From Macrothele yani (taxonomy: Eukaryota; Arthropoda; Arachnida; Araneae; Macrothelidae), in NCBI GenBank assembly GCA_039090855.1, contig CM077005.1, forward strand, positions 14,237,921 to 14,301,920: 64,000 nucleotides of DNA, in the 5' to 3' direction. The position numbers and the translations under genes are program-made. This document shows, one piece after another, positions 29,951-40,639 of this stretch (within the stretch, counting starts at the first letter, position 1; every line of letters starts with the position of its first letter). Below the pieces are notes generated by a model, which searched no databases, was not told the origin of the DNA, and was given only the letters and a program-made list of their open reading frames with translations.

Positions 29951-31909
29951 TGTTACCCGTATGTCCTCCGGAATATCGTGTAACATTGGAGGACCATGAT
30001 TTCGTAGGTATGAATTTCGGAAAGGGGGCCTACAAATTAGTAAGTGTGGGAAAGCAATATATTCACCAAATAATTCCTACGGTATCGCATAGTACGAGGA
30101 AATAGTTAAACGAGGAAGAGTAGTTACCAAGTAAACAATTTAGAGAGCGCGGGAATTGGGAAAGAAAATCCGAGAAGCATAATGTGGACAGGCGTTCTAA
30201 GAGGATAATTATAATACCTATTTCATAATTTTTCTAAGACCTGGCTGAGCAGATTTCTTTCTTGAGGAGGAAATTCCTTATTTTTTTTTCATCATTCTTT
30301 TGAATTGTTTTTTTATTTTATTTTGTGTTCCCCGAGCTCTCCGGAAATTCCAGTAAGAATACGCACGAAACACACCCCTAGGTTAGTAAAGAGAAAACTC
30401 GGAGGTTTTAGCAAGCAACGCTACGAGAATGAAATGCTCGCAATCACAGGTGGGGGCCAATTTACTGGACCTTTCGCTATTATCGAAGTCACGTTTTACG
30501 CACGCTAGCGGGGAACGAACAGGGCATATTTCTCGTAGTGGGCGTAACTGGTTGACACCAACAGAAAGAGTCACACAGGAAGCGTACGTGAAAATTCTAA
30601 GGCAGCGCGGACATCCCGCGGAGCAGTTGACAAGATAAAGGAATATTCATCTTCAAGAAAACTCGATGTTCTCAAGCCTTTGCCAACGAATCGGAGGGAT
30701 TCCCATACAGGGATGTAAACCAATGCCGAAGCGAGGAAAAGCGGCCCAACCAATAAGGGGAGAACCATTTGGGTAGGACAGGAACACCCCCGAACCCCTT
30801 AAACATAGACGAGAGAAAAAGTTTTTTTTTTAGGCGGAGATGATTTGGAGAGAACACGGGATGGAATGATGACTGCTATTTCTGGGTGAACGCAGAGAGG
30901 AAAGATGGACTCTAGATGAATCCTGGGCAGAATATCGCAGAAAGAATTAAGTTAGGAGTTTTCCTGGGAGGACGCTCAAAATTGAGCAAGATGATTTCCA
31001 GGTGAAGGGAAGTATGATGTTTTCCCTGAGAGGTTTTTACGCAAATTTTGGGTGAAGCATCGAGTGATCTTATGCGGCAGTGTGCATTCAGCAGGACCGG
31101 ATGAGGTCCCAACCATAGACTTTATACCTATAAGTAATACCGGACGACAACGAAATAGATGAAAAGAAAAGAATTTGGTGAGAAAAATTTCATAATTCCC
31201 AATATCTCGTTAGCATGATCATGATTTTGTCTCCTATACATCCTCGGTAGAAAAGATAATTTTAATCTCTTGCAAGTGCTGAATAACATAATGTGTCTTA
31301 TATTTTGCGGAAGGTGAACGTTAAAATATGATTACGAATATAAAAAGCATACTGAACTTAAAATATATTTTGGTTTAAATTAATAGAAATCTCCACCGAT
31401 CAGTGTAATAGATTTTAAGGAAACACAAATGAAAATAAATTCTGTATTTTATAATGAAATTTACCCGAGTTTCTCAAATCTTTGAAAATTCAAAATAAGT
31501 GAATCTTTGTTTATTTTAACCTGAATAATTAAGTAGAACAATCGTAAAGTTTTGGTAGAGTAACAACTCCAAGATTTTAAGAAGAAAATAACTTTTAACA
31601 TTTAGCAAACCCAGTCGCAGGAAAATAAAAGGTCCAAATCTGACATGAGTTTATTAAATTTCAAGCGGCATATGGAGGAATATGGGTTTCCCATGTTCTC
31701 CCATATGAAACACAACGCAATGCACCTGTCAACCCTGAACTTGGAGACCCTCCATTAGGGAACCCAACTTCACGGTAGACACCCATAGGCGGAAGATAAT
31801 AGAGAGTAAAGAGTTACGAAAATTAACGGCCTTCTTAATAATTAATCCCACTGCAGCGAATAGGACGCAGCAGATGGTTCGCCCTCACATCGAGTAGGGG
31901 GTGGTAATA
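29951..31909 (+). repeat. 3' LTR
   Basis: 1959 bp, nearly identical to the 5' LTR, starting TGTTACCCGTATGTCC and ending GGTGGTAATA; followed by the AGGG target duplication. Confidence 0.92.
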
Positions 31910-31913
31910 AGGG

Positions 31914-33170
31914 TACAGCATTGATTTTTTCTTTGTTTTAAAAAATGAATTTCTATGTCTGAAATTTCATTAAAAAATGGACGGCGTGTTTTCCGTTCAC
32001 CCAAAGATCATTTGGAGCGGAATTTCACGAATGAATGCACTCGAAATTTTAGAATGTGATGAGAAGTGAAAGGTAATTTAACTTCGATTCTGTTGGTTGA
32101 TGGGAGGAAAGAATGAGGGTGGATTCACACCCCGTTTAAACTGCAAAATTTCCGACCTTCGCATCTAAACTAAGAGCAAACGTTCCAGTTCAGTGGACAC
32201 CTAATCCCAGTTACTCACATTAATATCATGAGATCATCGTCATTCCTTTTTCGGAAAAACGCATGGGAAGACGTAGAGTGGATGACTGAATGGCACTCCT
32301 AAAACTCACGTCTATTTCCGTCTTGTTTTCCCTCGTGGGCCCCCTCGTCGAGGGTTTGAAATTGTTGAACAGCTGCGCGCTACTAGCTTAGAATACACAC
32401 GAGTTTCCTGTCATTCTATGACGCCATATTTCCCCGGCGAAATCCACCCCCGTCTGCATAACCCTAGGAGGAGGAACAGCTCATGAGACTACTAAAGCTT
32501 CTATAGTTTCAAATTTGGAAGTTTATTCATCATTTCACTTACAACTCGGACAGCGTGTATTTGGTTCCGAAGTAATAGTGCGTTTCGAGACCCCTTCTCC
32601 TCCACACACACACACACACACACAGAGCCATCACGACACGCAAATTGATCAACATACAGGATGCACTTATGCGATTACATTAGCATGTGTGCTTTTGCAT
32701 TTTCCATATGCGCGCGCATTTGTGTGAATACAGTCCCAGGCCAGGGGCTTGTCCAGTCACCCTAAAAGCTTTTGGCATTCCCAGGAATATCAGATCGGGG
32801 AGTGCCGAAAGCTTTGAGGTGAGGGGTGGGGGGTTGAATAAAAAGAAATGTTTCGAAGGCTGAAAATTTCTTATAGCGAAATATTTAGACTTTAAACCTG
32901 GGATTAAAAATGGGGAAAATTTCAAAAAATGGAGAACTGCTGAATTTTTATTTAAGAATTGTTATAACTTTTTTTTCCAGAAACTATACTCGGTTATTTT
33001 GTTTTTGTGCTGCTTTTTATTTTTCTCTCATGTCAAAATGCTTCCCTAAACAAAGCTAGAGCAAAGAAGTATTAACATGGGTTGCTGAACCAGTACACAT
33101 TGATATTTTCCCAAATTTTGTGCATGCTTAAATGAACCAGAGGTATCATTAAGTAGGAACTGTACACCAA
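31914..33170. other. No gene; (CA)n near 32605-32622
   Basis: Flanking DNA of the retroelement. There is a short CA microsatellite and no recognisable ORF or transposon end. Confidence 0.5.
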
Positions 33171-33176
33171 ATTATA

Positions 33177-33440
33177 CTCAAAATAGTGTAACTATACTGA
33201 AAATCCGAAATTTCTTGGCGTAGAATACAAAAAACGTCAACCAGATGGCTTTTTCAAGGAAGGTAGGCAGCTAACTGCAAACTGGATAATAGAACGTTTC
33301 AACACTTTGAATGTTCTATTATTTGAGATTTTTATGGGTGAGGGGGTCTGAGAAAAAGCCATCTGGTTGATGTGCGAAATATTTATTTGTATTCTACACC
33401 AAGAAATTTCGGATTTTCAGTATAGTTATACTATTTTGAG
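33177..33440. mobile_element. Inverted-repeat element (MITE/foldback)
   Basis: Left arm 33177-33256 and right arm 33351-33440 are inverted copies (CTCAAAATAGTGTAACTATA and its near complement at the end). They share GAAATTTC-TTGG and CCATCTGGTTGA-type text. The loop itself contains a smaller hairpin (ATAATAGAACGTT / AATGTTCTATTAT, about 33287-33322). No coding capacity and no certain target duplication. Confidence 0.75.
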
Positions 33441-33444
33441 AACC

Positions 33445-34470
33445 AGAAGTATGTCTGCCAAATCTGTTACAGACTAAAATGGAGAGATATTTACATATAT
33501 GTTTATGGTTCCGATGATTTACTTTGAAAATATGGTTTAAACAAGAAAACCAAAATAGGCGCATTAGCCTGCTGTACACATAGGCTTCAAATTAAAAATA
33601 TATATTACATTGTGGTTAAAGATACTTCAAGGAAAAGCTAAGGAATTCATGTGCATGCTAACTACTGTTGATAAGTATGTTATATGATAATAAAAAGCAC
33701 TAATACAAAAATTAAAAAAATATCTGTATATATACCTCTGTGTTCGTGTGTTACACACGTTCAGGTGGAGGGAAATTTGAGATTTTTATGGGGGAGGGAG
33801 TTTGAGGGAATTTCGGGGTATGTTGGCAGAGTTCGCCAAGATGGGACCAGCTTGAAAAACTACCGGGTTTTTTCGGGCTGGACCCAGTTGAAAAACCCAC
33901 CTGGATTTTTTCAAAATCAGATTCTATTTTTGGTTCTACAATATTCTAAATTTAATCACACCCAATATAATATTTTTTCTTAAAATTAGTTTGATATTTA
34001 GTTTGACTGACCAACTTCCTGCATTACTGCCGAGAGACGAAGATTAAATTTAGGAGTGAGACGGAGACCGCTGCTGTAGCTGTTCGCTCGACCGGGGGTC
34101 ACGGCTCGACCCACTGGGGCTTTGGGAGGGAAGGGGCTTTTTCGTTAACAACTAAGCTATTAGTCGTTAATTCTTCCATCTGTAGGATATAACTCTAGCT
34201 GTTTTCAGATAGTTTTCTTAAAACATGGGAAATCTACTTTCCGAGCACTTTGCTAAATATGTTACTGAAAAAAATTTCTTTCGATAACGCCGGGGTTTTT
34301 TTATTTGCAAATTTTCAGCAACTGTAATAGTTTTTTAATAGCATTAAATTAATAATTGCTAAATTTCCAGTTTTTACCACTTTCGTAAATATTTTGTGTT
34401 GATATTACCGATTCACACGAACATAACGTTTAAGAGTGGGACCAGACTTTTTAAAAGCATGTACGATTCG
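33445..34470. other. No recognised gene
   Basis: AT-rich. Short ORFs only. The phrase GAGATTTTTATGGG recurs at 33326 and 33778 with following G-rich text, suggesting a small diverged repeat. Confidence 0.45.
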
Positions 34471-34473
34471 ATT

Positions 34474-35098
34474 ACAAAATAATAAAAGTTGTGATACATA
34501 AAACCAGTTCCTAAAAACACATGAGCACTTTCGGATTTACTTTAAATCCTTCATTAGATGTGATTAAAAAATGCATTATAAAACAGTCTAAAAGATTTGT
34601 CCCGGCTGAGATGTGTGATGTTATGTTGCGTTGGTTGTGACGTACAGATTTACGTAGAAACTTTGGGGTTAACTTCAAGTCCTTGCAGTTCAGGAGGAAC
34701 GATAAGTGTGATATCTCAGCTGACAATTTTCGCCAACATTTACTATGTATCGATATACAGTAAATGGCGAAAATTGTCAGTTCAGATTGTCACACTTATC
34801 GTTATCAATATATAGTAAATGTCAGCGAAAATTGTCAGCTAAGATTCCACACTTATCGTTCCTCCTGAACTGCACGGACATGAAGCTAACCCCACAATTT
34901 CTACGTAAATCTGTACGTCACAACCAATGCAACTAACAAACACACTGTATAACATCACACATCTCAGCCGGGACAAATCTTAACCTGTTTTATTGTATAT
35001 TTTTAATCACATCTGATGAAGGATTTCAAGTAAATCCGAAAGTGCTCATGTGTTTTTGGGAACTGGTTTTATGAGCAGAACTTTTATTATTTCGTAAA
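34474..35098. mobile_element. Long inverted-repeat (foldback) element with complex centre
   Basis: The outer arms match over about 250 bp (AAAACCAGTTCCTAAAAACA and its near complement at about 35050-35070, extending outward through TAATAAAAGTT). The centre carries three copies, in both orientations, of text around GACAATTTTCGCCAACATTT and CGATAAGTGTGA. The full element can fold into a long hairpin. No transposase is present. Confidence 0.75.
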
Positions 35099-35157
35099 AA
35101 AATACAGAATACCTCATGACTGCTGGTAATTTATGCAGACATTATATTAAATATTTT

Positions 35158-35368
35158 TTTATTGGAGGTTTAACGACCACCGTGAGCAACTCAATGGGTT
35201 ATAAGCAGTCTCCCGTCCCTAATTTAGGGTCACTGGTTCCAGGGAAGGGAGAGAGCCAGTGCCGTAAGACAAACACAACATCCATGCCTCACCGGGATTC
35301 GAACCCGGACCCCTTTCAGACGAATGATCAGAAGCCATCGCTTAGACCACTGCGCCACCAGGGCGGCA
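35158..35368 (-). repeat. SINE family A (near full length)
   Basis: Minus-strand copy with A box (GGTGGCGCAGTGGTCTAAGC), B box (GGTTCGAATCCCGG) and full body to the GAGTTGCTCACGGTGGTCG end. One of the best preserved copies in the window. Confidence 0.88.
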
Positions 35369-35839
35369 TATTAAATATCAAACGGACGTTTCAAATTTAT
35401 TGAAAAGAAGATGAAATTGTGTCGTATGATGCCCTTAAGTAATGCATTCATAGGGAAATTGTTTTCGTTTGCGCACTGCAAGGGAAATGTTGGAGGAGAA
35501 GAAAACGCCTGAATCAAAGGAATTATGCAGATATTTATTTCTCCGTTTTCTATATAAAAATTTAGTTTATTTGAAACATTAAGTCGGTACGACCGGGTTA
35601 CTAAACTTTTCACGTTATCCATTTGACTCGCTGAACCGCAGCTGGATTTAATCTGTGCTTTCTGCATGCTTTCTAATTTCGTATTATTTTTGGGTATTTC
35701 ACAACATTCTCTTCCTGGGTGTTTTATATGCTCAAATGGTGTAAAGTTAAGCATATGTGTTGATAACAACTGATAATTGCCAAACCGTCAGAGCTAAGTA
35801 CCATTATGTCTCACGTGAGATACCTTTAACTATAACAGT

Positions 35840-36215
35840 TGGCTAATCGCGACCATCGCTTGTGTGGTAGGCGACTGTTGCGGGCTCAAATCGCGTTACC
35901 GACCGTCCAATTCGCGGTTTTCCAGGGTTTCTGCGTAATGTAATCGGCTATAGAAGTGTTGAACCATTTTCTGGGCTGCGCCTTGACATTTCATGAGAAA
36001 GGCAACGGGAAATCACCTTATCGCATTTCCCGTTCCCCAGTATATTCGTCACCGTGACGGTGCGGCACTTAAGATGATGAATTGACAAACGTCCCTGTCT
36101 GGACATGGCACCTGAAGAACAAGAGGAGACACTTGATGAGGAAGGCAACGGGAAATCACCTCAGTGTAATCCCTGTTCCCCAGGATATTCGTCACCGTGA
36201 CTGTCCTCAGCTTCG
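35840..36215. repeat. Duplicated ~60-bp segment, tRNA-like head
   Basis: GAAAGGCAACGGGAAATCACC at about 35998 recurs at 36142 (GAAGGCAACGGGAAATCACC), each followed by a similar CCCGTTCCCCAG and ATATTCGTCACCGTGAC text. Upstream, GTGTGGTAGGCGACTGTTGC and GGGCTCAAATCGCG resemble weak A and B boxes. Possibly a composite SINE. Confidence 0.5.
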
Positions 36216-36219
36216 AATG

Positions 36220-36730
36220 CGGATTCTTGTCTAGCTATGACATCTGAAGCAGAATATTTTAGCAGATCTCTCTTATGGATGAAGAAATTAGAGTCCGTGC
36301 TGAGGAAATTTCGCAGTCACCACAAACTAGAGGTGGGTTTAAACATGATTTTTCTGTCAAGTGACAACTACACGAAAGTAACGATGACAAAATCACTCTT
36401 TACGACAGCTGTGATAGAGCTCTAAATGAGCCGGAACTGCGAGTCACCGCCTTACTTGTAACAAGGACGAAATCTTTGTTTACGACAGGGGTGACGGAGC
36501 AGTAACAACGGCGGATGTCCGTCTCGCTTGCAACACTGATAAAATTACCGGTGCAATCGGCTCGCTTTCAATTCTTTGCTTTCAAGCGAACGCACAGCGG
36601 AAGCCACTGCAAAAATTATCTTAAGCGTGGGAAAAAGGGGAGACGGAAAGAAAGCCCACTGCACTAGCGACCTCTATGATGTTTCAACAGGAAAGGGGAT
36701 ACATTGTTTGGTGTGGTGACATAATCACCG
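36220..36730. other. No recognised gene
   Basis: Unique-looking, with only short ORFs. ACGACAGCTGTGA- and ACGACAGGGGTGACGGAGC-type phrases suggest a small internal duplication around 36400 and 36482. Confidence 0.4.
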
Positions 36731-36736
36731 AAACTA

Positions 36737-37002
36737 CACTGTTAAAAATTGTGTGCTAGGTTGCACGAAAAAGTTCAGCTACACCACTTTCCTAGAAAAC
36801 ATACACCATTATGTGGTGCAAACAAAGACCAACAACATGGTGCAACTTTGCACCACGTTATGGTACAAGGTCGCCCCACATTATGTTATAAGGTTGCATC
36901 ATATTGTTGAGTTTTGTTTGCACCATATAATGGTGTATCTTTTCTCGGAAAGTGGTGTGGCACCACTTTTTGGTGCAACCTACCACAAAATTTTTAACAG
37001 TG
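36737..37002. mobile_element. TA-flanked MITE (CACTGTTAAAAATT termini)
   Basis: Begins CACTGTTAAAAATTGTG and ends with CACAAAATTTTTAACAGTG, flanked by TA on both sides (36735-36736, 37003-37004). The arms extend about 100 bp (GGTTGCAC / GTGCAACC, CCACTTTC / GAAAGTGG, ACACCATTATGTGGTGCAAAC / complement). TA duplication points to Tc1/mariner-type mobilisation. It is non-coding. Confidence 0.8.
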
Positions 37003-37249
37003 TATAACGTAATAGTTATTTTGGACCCCAAGCATTGCTTGAACATGGCTAATGGTGACATATCAGTGAATTCGTCTAAACGTCTTTTCAGTGAATTTGG
37101 AACTGTTACTTTTTGTTACTGGTCGTAACGGTGACAAAGTTACTGCGACGCGATTTCCGACCCATCTGTGCTACAAAGCATTCCAAAAAGTATGTACTGG
37201 AAAATTAATATAACCAAAAATGACAGAAATTCGTGCGTCTGGGAAAAGC

Positions 37250-37452
37250 TACCTCGGCGCAGCGTTCTCAGCTGTGGCTTCTGACCATTCGTCTGAGATG
37301 GGCCTGGGTTCGAATCCCGCTGAGGCATGAATATTGTATTTGTCTTACGGCACTGGCTCTCCCCCTTCCTTGGAACCAGTGGACTTATATTAGGGACGGG
37401 CGACTGCGTATAGCCTATAGAACTGCTCGCGGTGGACGTTAAACCCTCAAAC
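37250..37452 (+). repeat. SINE family A (plus strand)
   Basis: B box GGGTTCGAATCCCGCTGAGG, body and 3' end GAACTGCTCGCGGTGGACGT are present. The first bases of the A-box region are altered (CTCGGCGCAGCGTTCTCAGC). Confidence 0.82.
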
Positions 37453-38397
37453 AATCAAACAAGCAAAAAAGTGGAAAAGCTCAGGAGTTACAAACATCAC
37501 CGTTGGAGTAAAAATGGCCGGCGACAGAAATTTTGGGTCTTGATACTGACGTTTTCCTGGCCACCTCTGTCTGAATAGCAGGGACGTCGCCAAGGGGGTG
37601 CTAGGGTGGGCTTGAGCCCATCCTGAAATTTGTCTTGCCCACCCTGCCGCCCACCCAGTTTAAAAGGGGCCATTTTTCAATATACTTAACCTTAAAATAT
37701 AATCTGGACTCGCCAAGTAATGATAAGTCTTCATGTAGTCCTACGTATTTTCCCATAGGAAGTGCGTTGTTTACATCTCTGTAGAAAGGCTATCAAAATA
37801 GCAGCATATCTATAGGCCACGAAAATTCAATTTTTCTCCACTCTTCCAATTCCTTACTTTAATCCTCTTTCTGATGTTTGTATGGGCATGGGGCGAATGA
37901 GGAGGGTGGATAGCAATTCACTGAGGGTGGTAATTGCTAATCGCTATTATGTTTGTTTTCTTTACAAAATTTGGGATTTTAACACGGAAAGTGGAGTCTA
38001 AAGCTATACTAGTGCTCTTAAGACTGCCCCGGAATAGTGAAAGTGCAGAAAGTGGCTGACGACTGCTTTACAGGAGAGAAGTGTAAGGCAAAGTCGCTGT
38101 CTGGAAGGAAGCAAGTTAAGGAGGGGGAGGTATTGTGTCTGCATGGCACAACGTTAAAATTTTATTTGGATAAACAAAAACGACATTTTTTTTTTAGATA
38201 AATGTTCAAGTACAGTATTATTTTCGTAAGCAAAAATGGAAAATTTTGAAAAGAAATTTAAGACAATGCATCCGGAGCAGGCAAAAATTTGAAGGCGACA
38301 TTCTACCAACACTTTTATCTTACATGGATCTGACTAATTACGCCACTGGTGTATGTATATATGTGTTATAACGAAGTAAATTTCTCCGTCATTTTTG

Positions 38398-38469
38398 GTC
38401 TACGCCGGGATTCGAACCCGAGGCCGCTTATTCCGGAACAAGTCGCTCTACCAATTAAGCTACGCGGAC
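38398..38469 (-). repeat. tRNA-like unit in TRIM-B left LTR
   Basis: 72 nt on the minus strand, beginning GTCCGCGTAGCTTAATTGG with a D-arm GGTAGAGC and a T-arm CGGGTTCGAATCCCG, ending CGTAGAC. The anticodon arm (around TTCCGGAA) pairs poorly, so it is a tRNA-derived promoter unit and not a working tRNA. The same unit is at 38711-38782 in the right LTR. Confidence 0.75.
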
Positions 38470-38710
38470 ATTTTATTCTGATTCCTATCTGCCTTTATGT
38501 CGTGTGCGTCCTTCTGGCAGGTACGTCACATCTCCTGGTACGTTACATCATCTCCCCCTTATTATTATTTTTTTTTTTCGAAGTGCTGCTCTTATTTTTC
38601 CTATCTCGTGGTGTGGAAATAACATCACACCATTGCGAGATTGTGAACGGTCGGGTCATCCGGATAGTTCGGGCGCCATTATAACGAAGTAAATTTCTCC
38701 GTCATTTTTG

Positions 38711-38782
38711 GTCTACGCCGGGATTCGAACCCGAGGCCGCTTATTCCGGAACAAGTCGCTCTACCAATTAAGCTACGCGGAC
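38711..38782 (-). repeat. tRNA-like unit in TRIM-B right LTR
   Basis: Identical to the unit at 38398-38469. Confidence 0.75.
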
Positions 38783-38929
38783 ATTTTATTCTGATTCCTA
38801 TCTGCCTTTATGTCGTGTGCGTCCTTCTGGCAGGTACGTCACATCTCCTGGTACGTTACAGTGTGTCCAGGTAGAGAAGGGTCGTAATTGCACAAATTCT
38901 TTTGTAGCCGGTAGTGAAAAGCATTGAAG

Positions 38930-39075
38930 CCGACCCGGTGACGCAGTGGTCTAATTGCTGGCTTTTGACCATTCGTCAGAGAAGAATCCGGGTTCGAATC
39001 CCGTGAGGCGTGGATGTTGTGTTTGTCTTACCGCACGGGCTCCCTTCCATGGAACCAGTTAACCTTCAATTAAAA
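38930..39075 (+). repeat. SINE family A, 3'-truncated
   Basis: CCGGTGACGCAGTGGTCTAA (A-box region), GGGTTCGAATCCCGTGAGG (B box), then the start of the body (GTTTGTCTTACCGCACGGGC) and an early end at about 39075. Confidence 0.75.
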
Positions 39076-39219
39076 GAAAATAAAAGCCTTAAAAATTAGT
39101 TCCTTCAGTGTTTCGTAAGAAACAAAATTACTATCAAGCTTTCCCCAGCAAAAATTATGCTCGCCCACCCGTCGCGCATCCCTGATTTTGATGTCTAGAG
39201 AAGTCCCTGCTGAATACTA

Positions 39220-39625
39220 AAGAGGAAAAAAAGAAATAAAAAAATCGTATACATTAGTACTTACAAAAAATGGCACTTTCAAAATTACGATAAGACAAAG
39301 GACGAATGAGAGGTAACCGTTGGAGCTCGGTCTATTTTTAGCACTCTTATTATAATGAAAGCTACTTATAGTATTATTTTCCCGTCCGCCTGTGGACATT
39401 ATATCTCCTGATCCGTAAGATTAAAAACAAGAAAAAATGACGCAGAATTTTCAGTTGTAGTGTCTTTTGAAACCTTTCTGACACGAAAAATATATTTCAA
39501 ATCAGATTTTTAGAAAAAAAAAAAAAATCGGCAAATGAGAAAATAGACTTCCACCACCTAAGAAAAAACTGCGCACAATTTAAAATTCATAACATGAGCA
39601 GAGTTATTCATTTTCAGTAGAACCG
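39220..39625. other. No recognised gene
   Basis: AT-rich sequence with an A13 run near 39514-39526; no element recognised. Confidence 0.45.
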
Positions 39626-39630
39626 GTTAA

Positions 39631-40049
39631 GGTGGACGCGTTGTGATTTTTCTTCCTGTATTTCCAATGGAAAAAATGTCGACCCTACTTCCTCAGTGAA
39701 GAAAGATTTCCCATACATCAAAATTGGGCTGCTGATAAGAAAACACCCTAACTTAGATTGTACAATAGGTGCTTTTTTCCAAAAACTTTCTTGAACTATG
39801 TTAAAAATTTAATAACTTTACTTCGATGTAGTTATACTTGCTTACAGGTAGCGTCACTCTTCCTTGCTACTACGTCGAAGTAATGTTATTAATTTTTTTA
39901 ATATTTCGGGGAATTTTTTTGCAATAAAACACCGATTATTTTTCGTCAGTGAGCTAATTCTGATGTATGGGAAATCATTCTTCGCTGAGTAAATAGGGTC
40001 GGAATTTTTATCATGGAAGTATAGGGAGCAAAACCGCTTGACGTCCGCC
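39631..40049. mobile_element. TTAA-flanked MITE (piggyBac-like), copy 2
   Basis: Flanked by TTAA (39627-39630 and 40050-40053). Starts GGTGGACGCG and ends CGCTTGACGTCCGCC, with inverted similarity along both halves (CTTCCTGTATTTCCAATGG near the left, CATGGAAGTATAGGGAGC near the right). Same family as 3020-3622, with a different interior. Confidence 0.7.
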
Positions 40050-40119
40050 TTAAAAAAAAAAAAAAAAAAAAAGAACGTCAACTGGATTTCTGGAATCGAT
40101 AAAACATTTACAAATAGAA

Positions 40120-40545
40120 GTAGCTACTTATATCCATTAGCGGCAGAAAAGTATGTTACGAAAATTAAATTGTGCACAAAAAGTTTCTCATAGCGATAGG
40201 AAGTGTCAGAGACGAAGGGTTTTTTAAATCGTATAGTTTAGAAGAAGAGGTATTGAGGAAAATATGATATCACGTAATGCTCCCTAGAAGAAAAGCTTTG
40301 TGCTACTTAAAGAAGAGAGTAGGTCATACTACTCTTCCTAATGAAGAGTATCCTACCAAAAAAGGGATTTTTCCAAGGTTTTTTTTTTTTTAAAATCGAC
40401 TAGTTCATTCAAATAGATATATACCCTGACTCCTCCTAGCGAAGGAATTTTGAATAATGGAAAAGTTGAAAATATGCGAAAAGTATTTTTTATAATAAAA
40501 ACTATGCTAAGGAAAAATAATTTTAAAAATGCGTCTCTTGGAAGC
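40120..40545. repeat. Dispersed AT-rich repeat, copy 2
   Basis: Collinear with 15-415 (TATGTTACGAAAATTAA, TTTCTCATAGCGA, GCTAAGGAAAAATAATTTT). In both places the copies are followed by text ending GCGTC(C/T)CTTG, giving an approximate shared boundary. Confidence 0.6.
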
Positions 40546-40639
40546 AGACACAGCGAAGTCGGCCCTGAAATACTTAGCCACCCAAAGGCCGTCTAGAAAG
40601 TACAAGGCCATGAGAGACGAGTTCTTTCCATTTATGACG

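Larger units (their letters stand above)
17106..31909 (+). mobile_element. Env-bearing LTR retroelement (Ty3/Gypsy-type), pol-deleted
   Basis: Two 1959-bp LTRs flank an internal region with PBS, gag, protease, a truncated pol and envelope. A 4-bp duplication AGGG (17102-17105 and 31910-31913) shows it inserted as a unit. The D-S-G protease, CCHC Gag and integrase C-terminal segment are of the Ty3/Gypsy type. The envelope is of a bunyavirus-like two-glycoprotein plan. RT, RNase H and the integrase core are absent, so it could move only if helped in trans. The very high LTR identity argues for a recent insertion. Confidence 0.9.
38367..38860 (-). mobile_element. TRIM-B: miniature LTR element with tRNA-like LTRs
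   Basis: Two 181-bp direct repeats (38367-38547, 38680-38860) read identical throughout, flanked by GTGT (38363-38366 and 38861-38864). On the minus strand each LTR starts TGTAACGTACC and ends CTTCGTTATA. The PBS TGGCGCCCGAACTATCC (38662-38678, minus) lies 1 nt inside the LTR. The purine tract AAGGGGGAGATGA precedes the other LTR. The 132-bp interior has no ORF. Identical LTRs indicate a very recent insertion. Confidence 0.9.
37579..39209. mobile_element. hAT-like element carrying nested TRIM-B and a SINE
   Basis: Termini CAGGGACGTC and GAAGTCCCTG are inverted. They are flanked by CTGAATAG (37571-37578) and CTGAATAC (39210-39217), a 7/8 match for the 8-bp hAT duplication. GC-rich GCCCACCC text near both ends supports the pairing. 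There is no transposase. TRIM-B (38367-38860) and a family A SINE (about 38930-39075) sit inside, so this element is the older host. Confidence 0.65.

Noticed and set aside
38398..38469. Functional tRNA gene
   Set aside because: A and B boxes and end pairing are good, but the anticodon arm does not pair properly and the unit is repeated inside LTRs, so it is a tRNA-derived element part.
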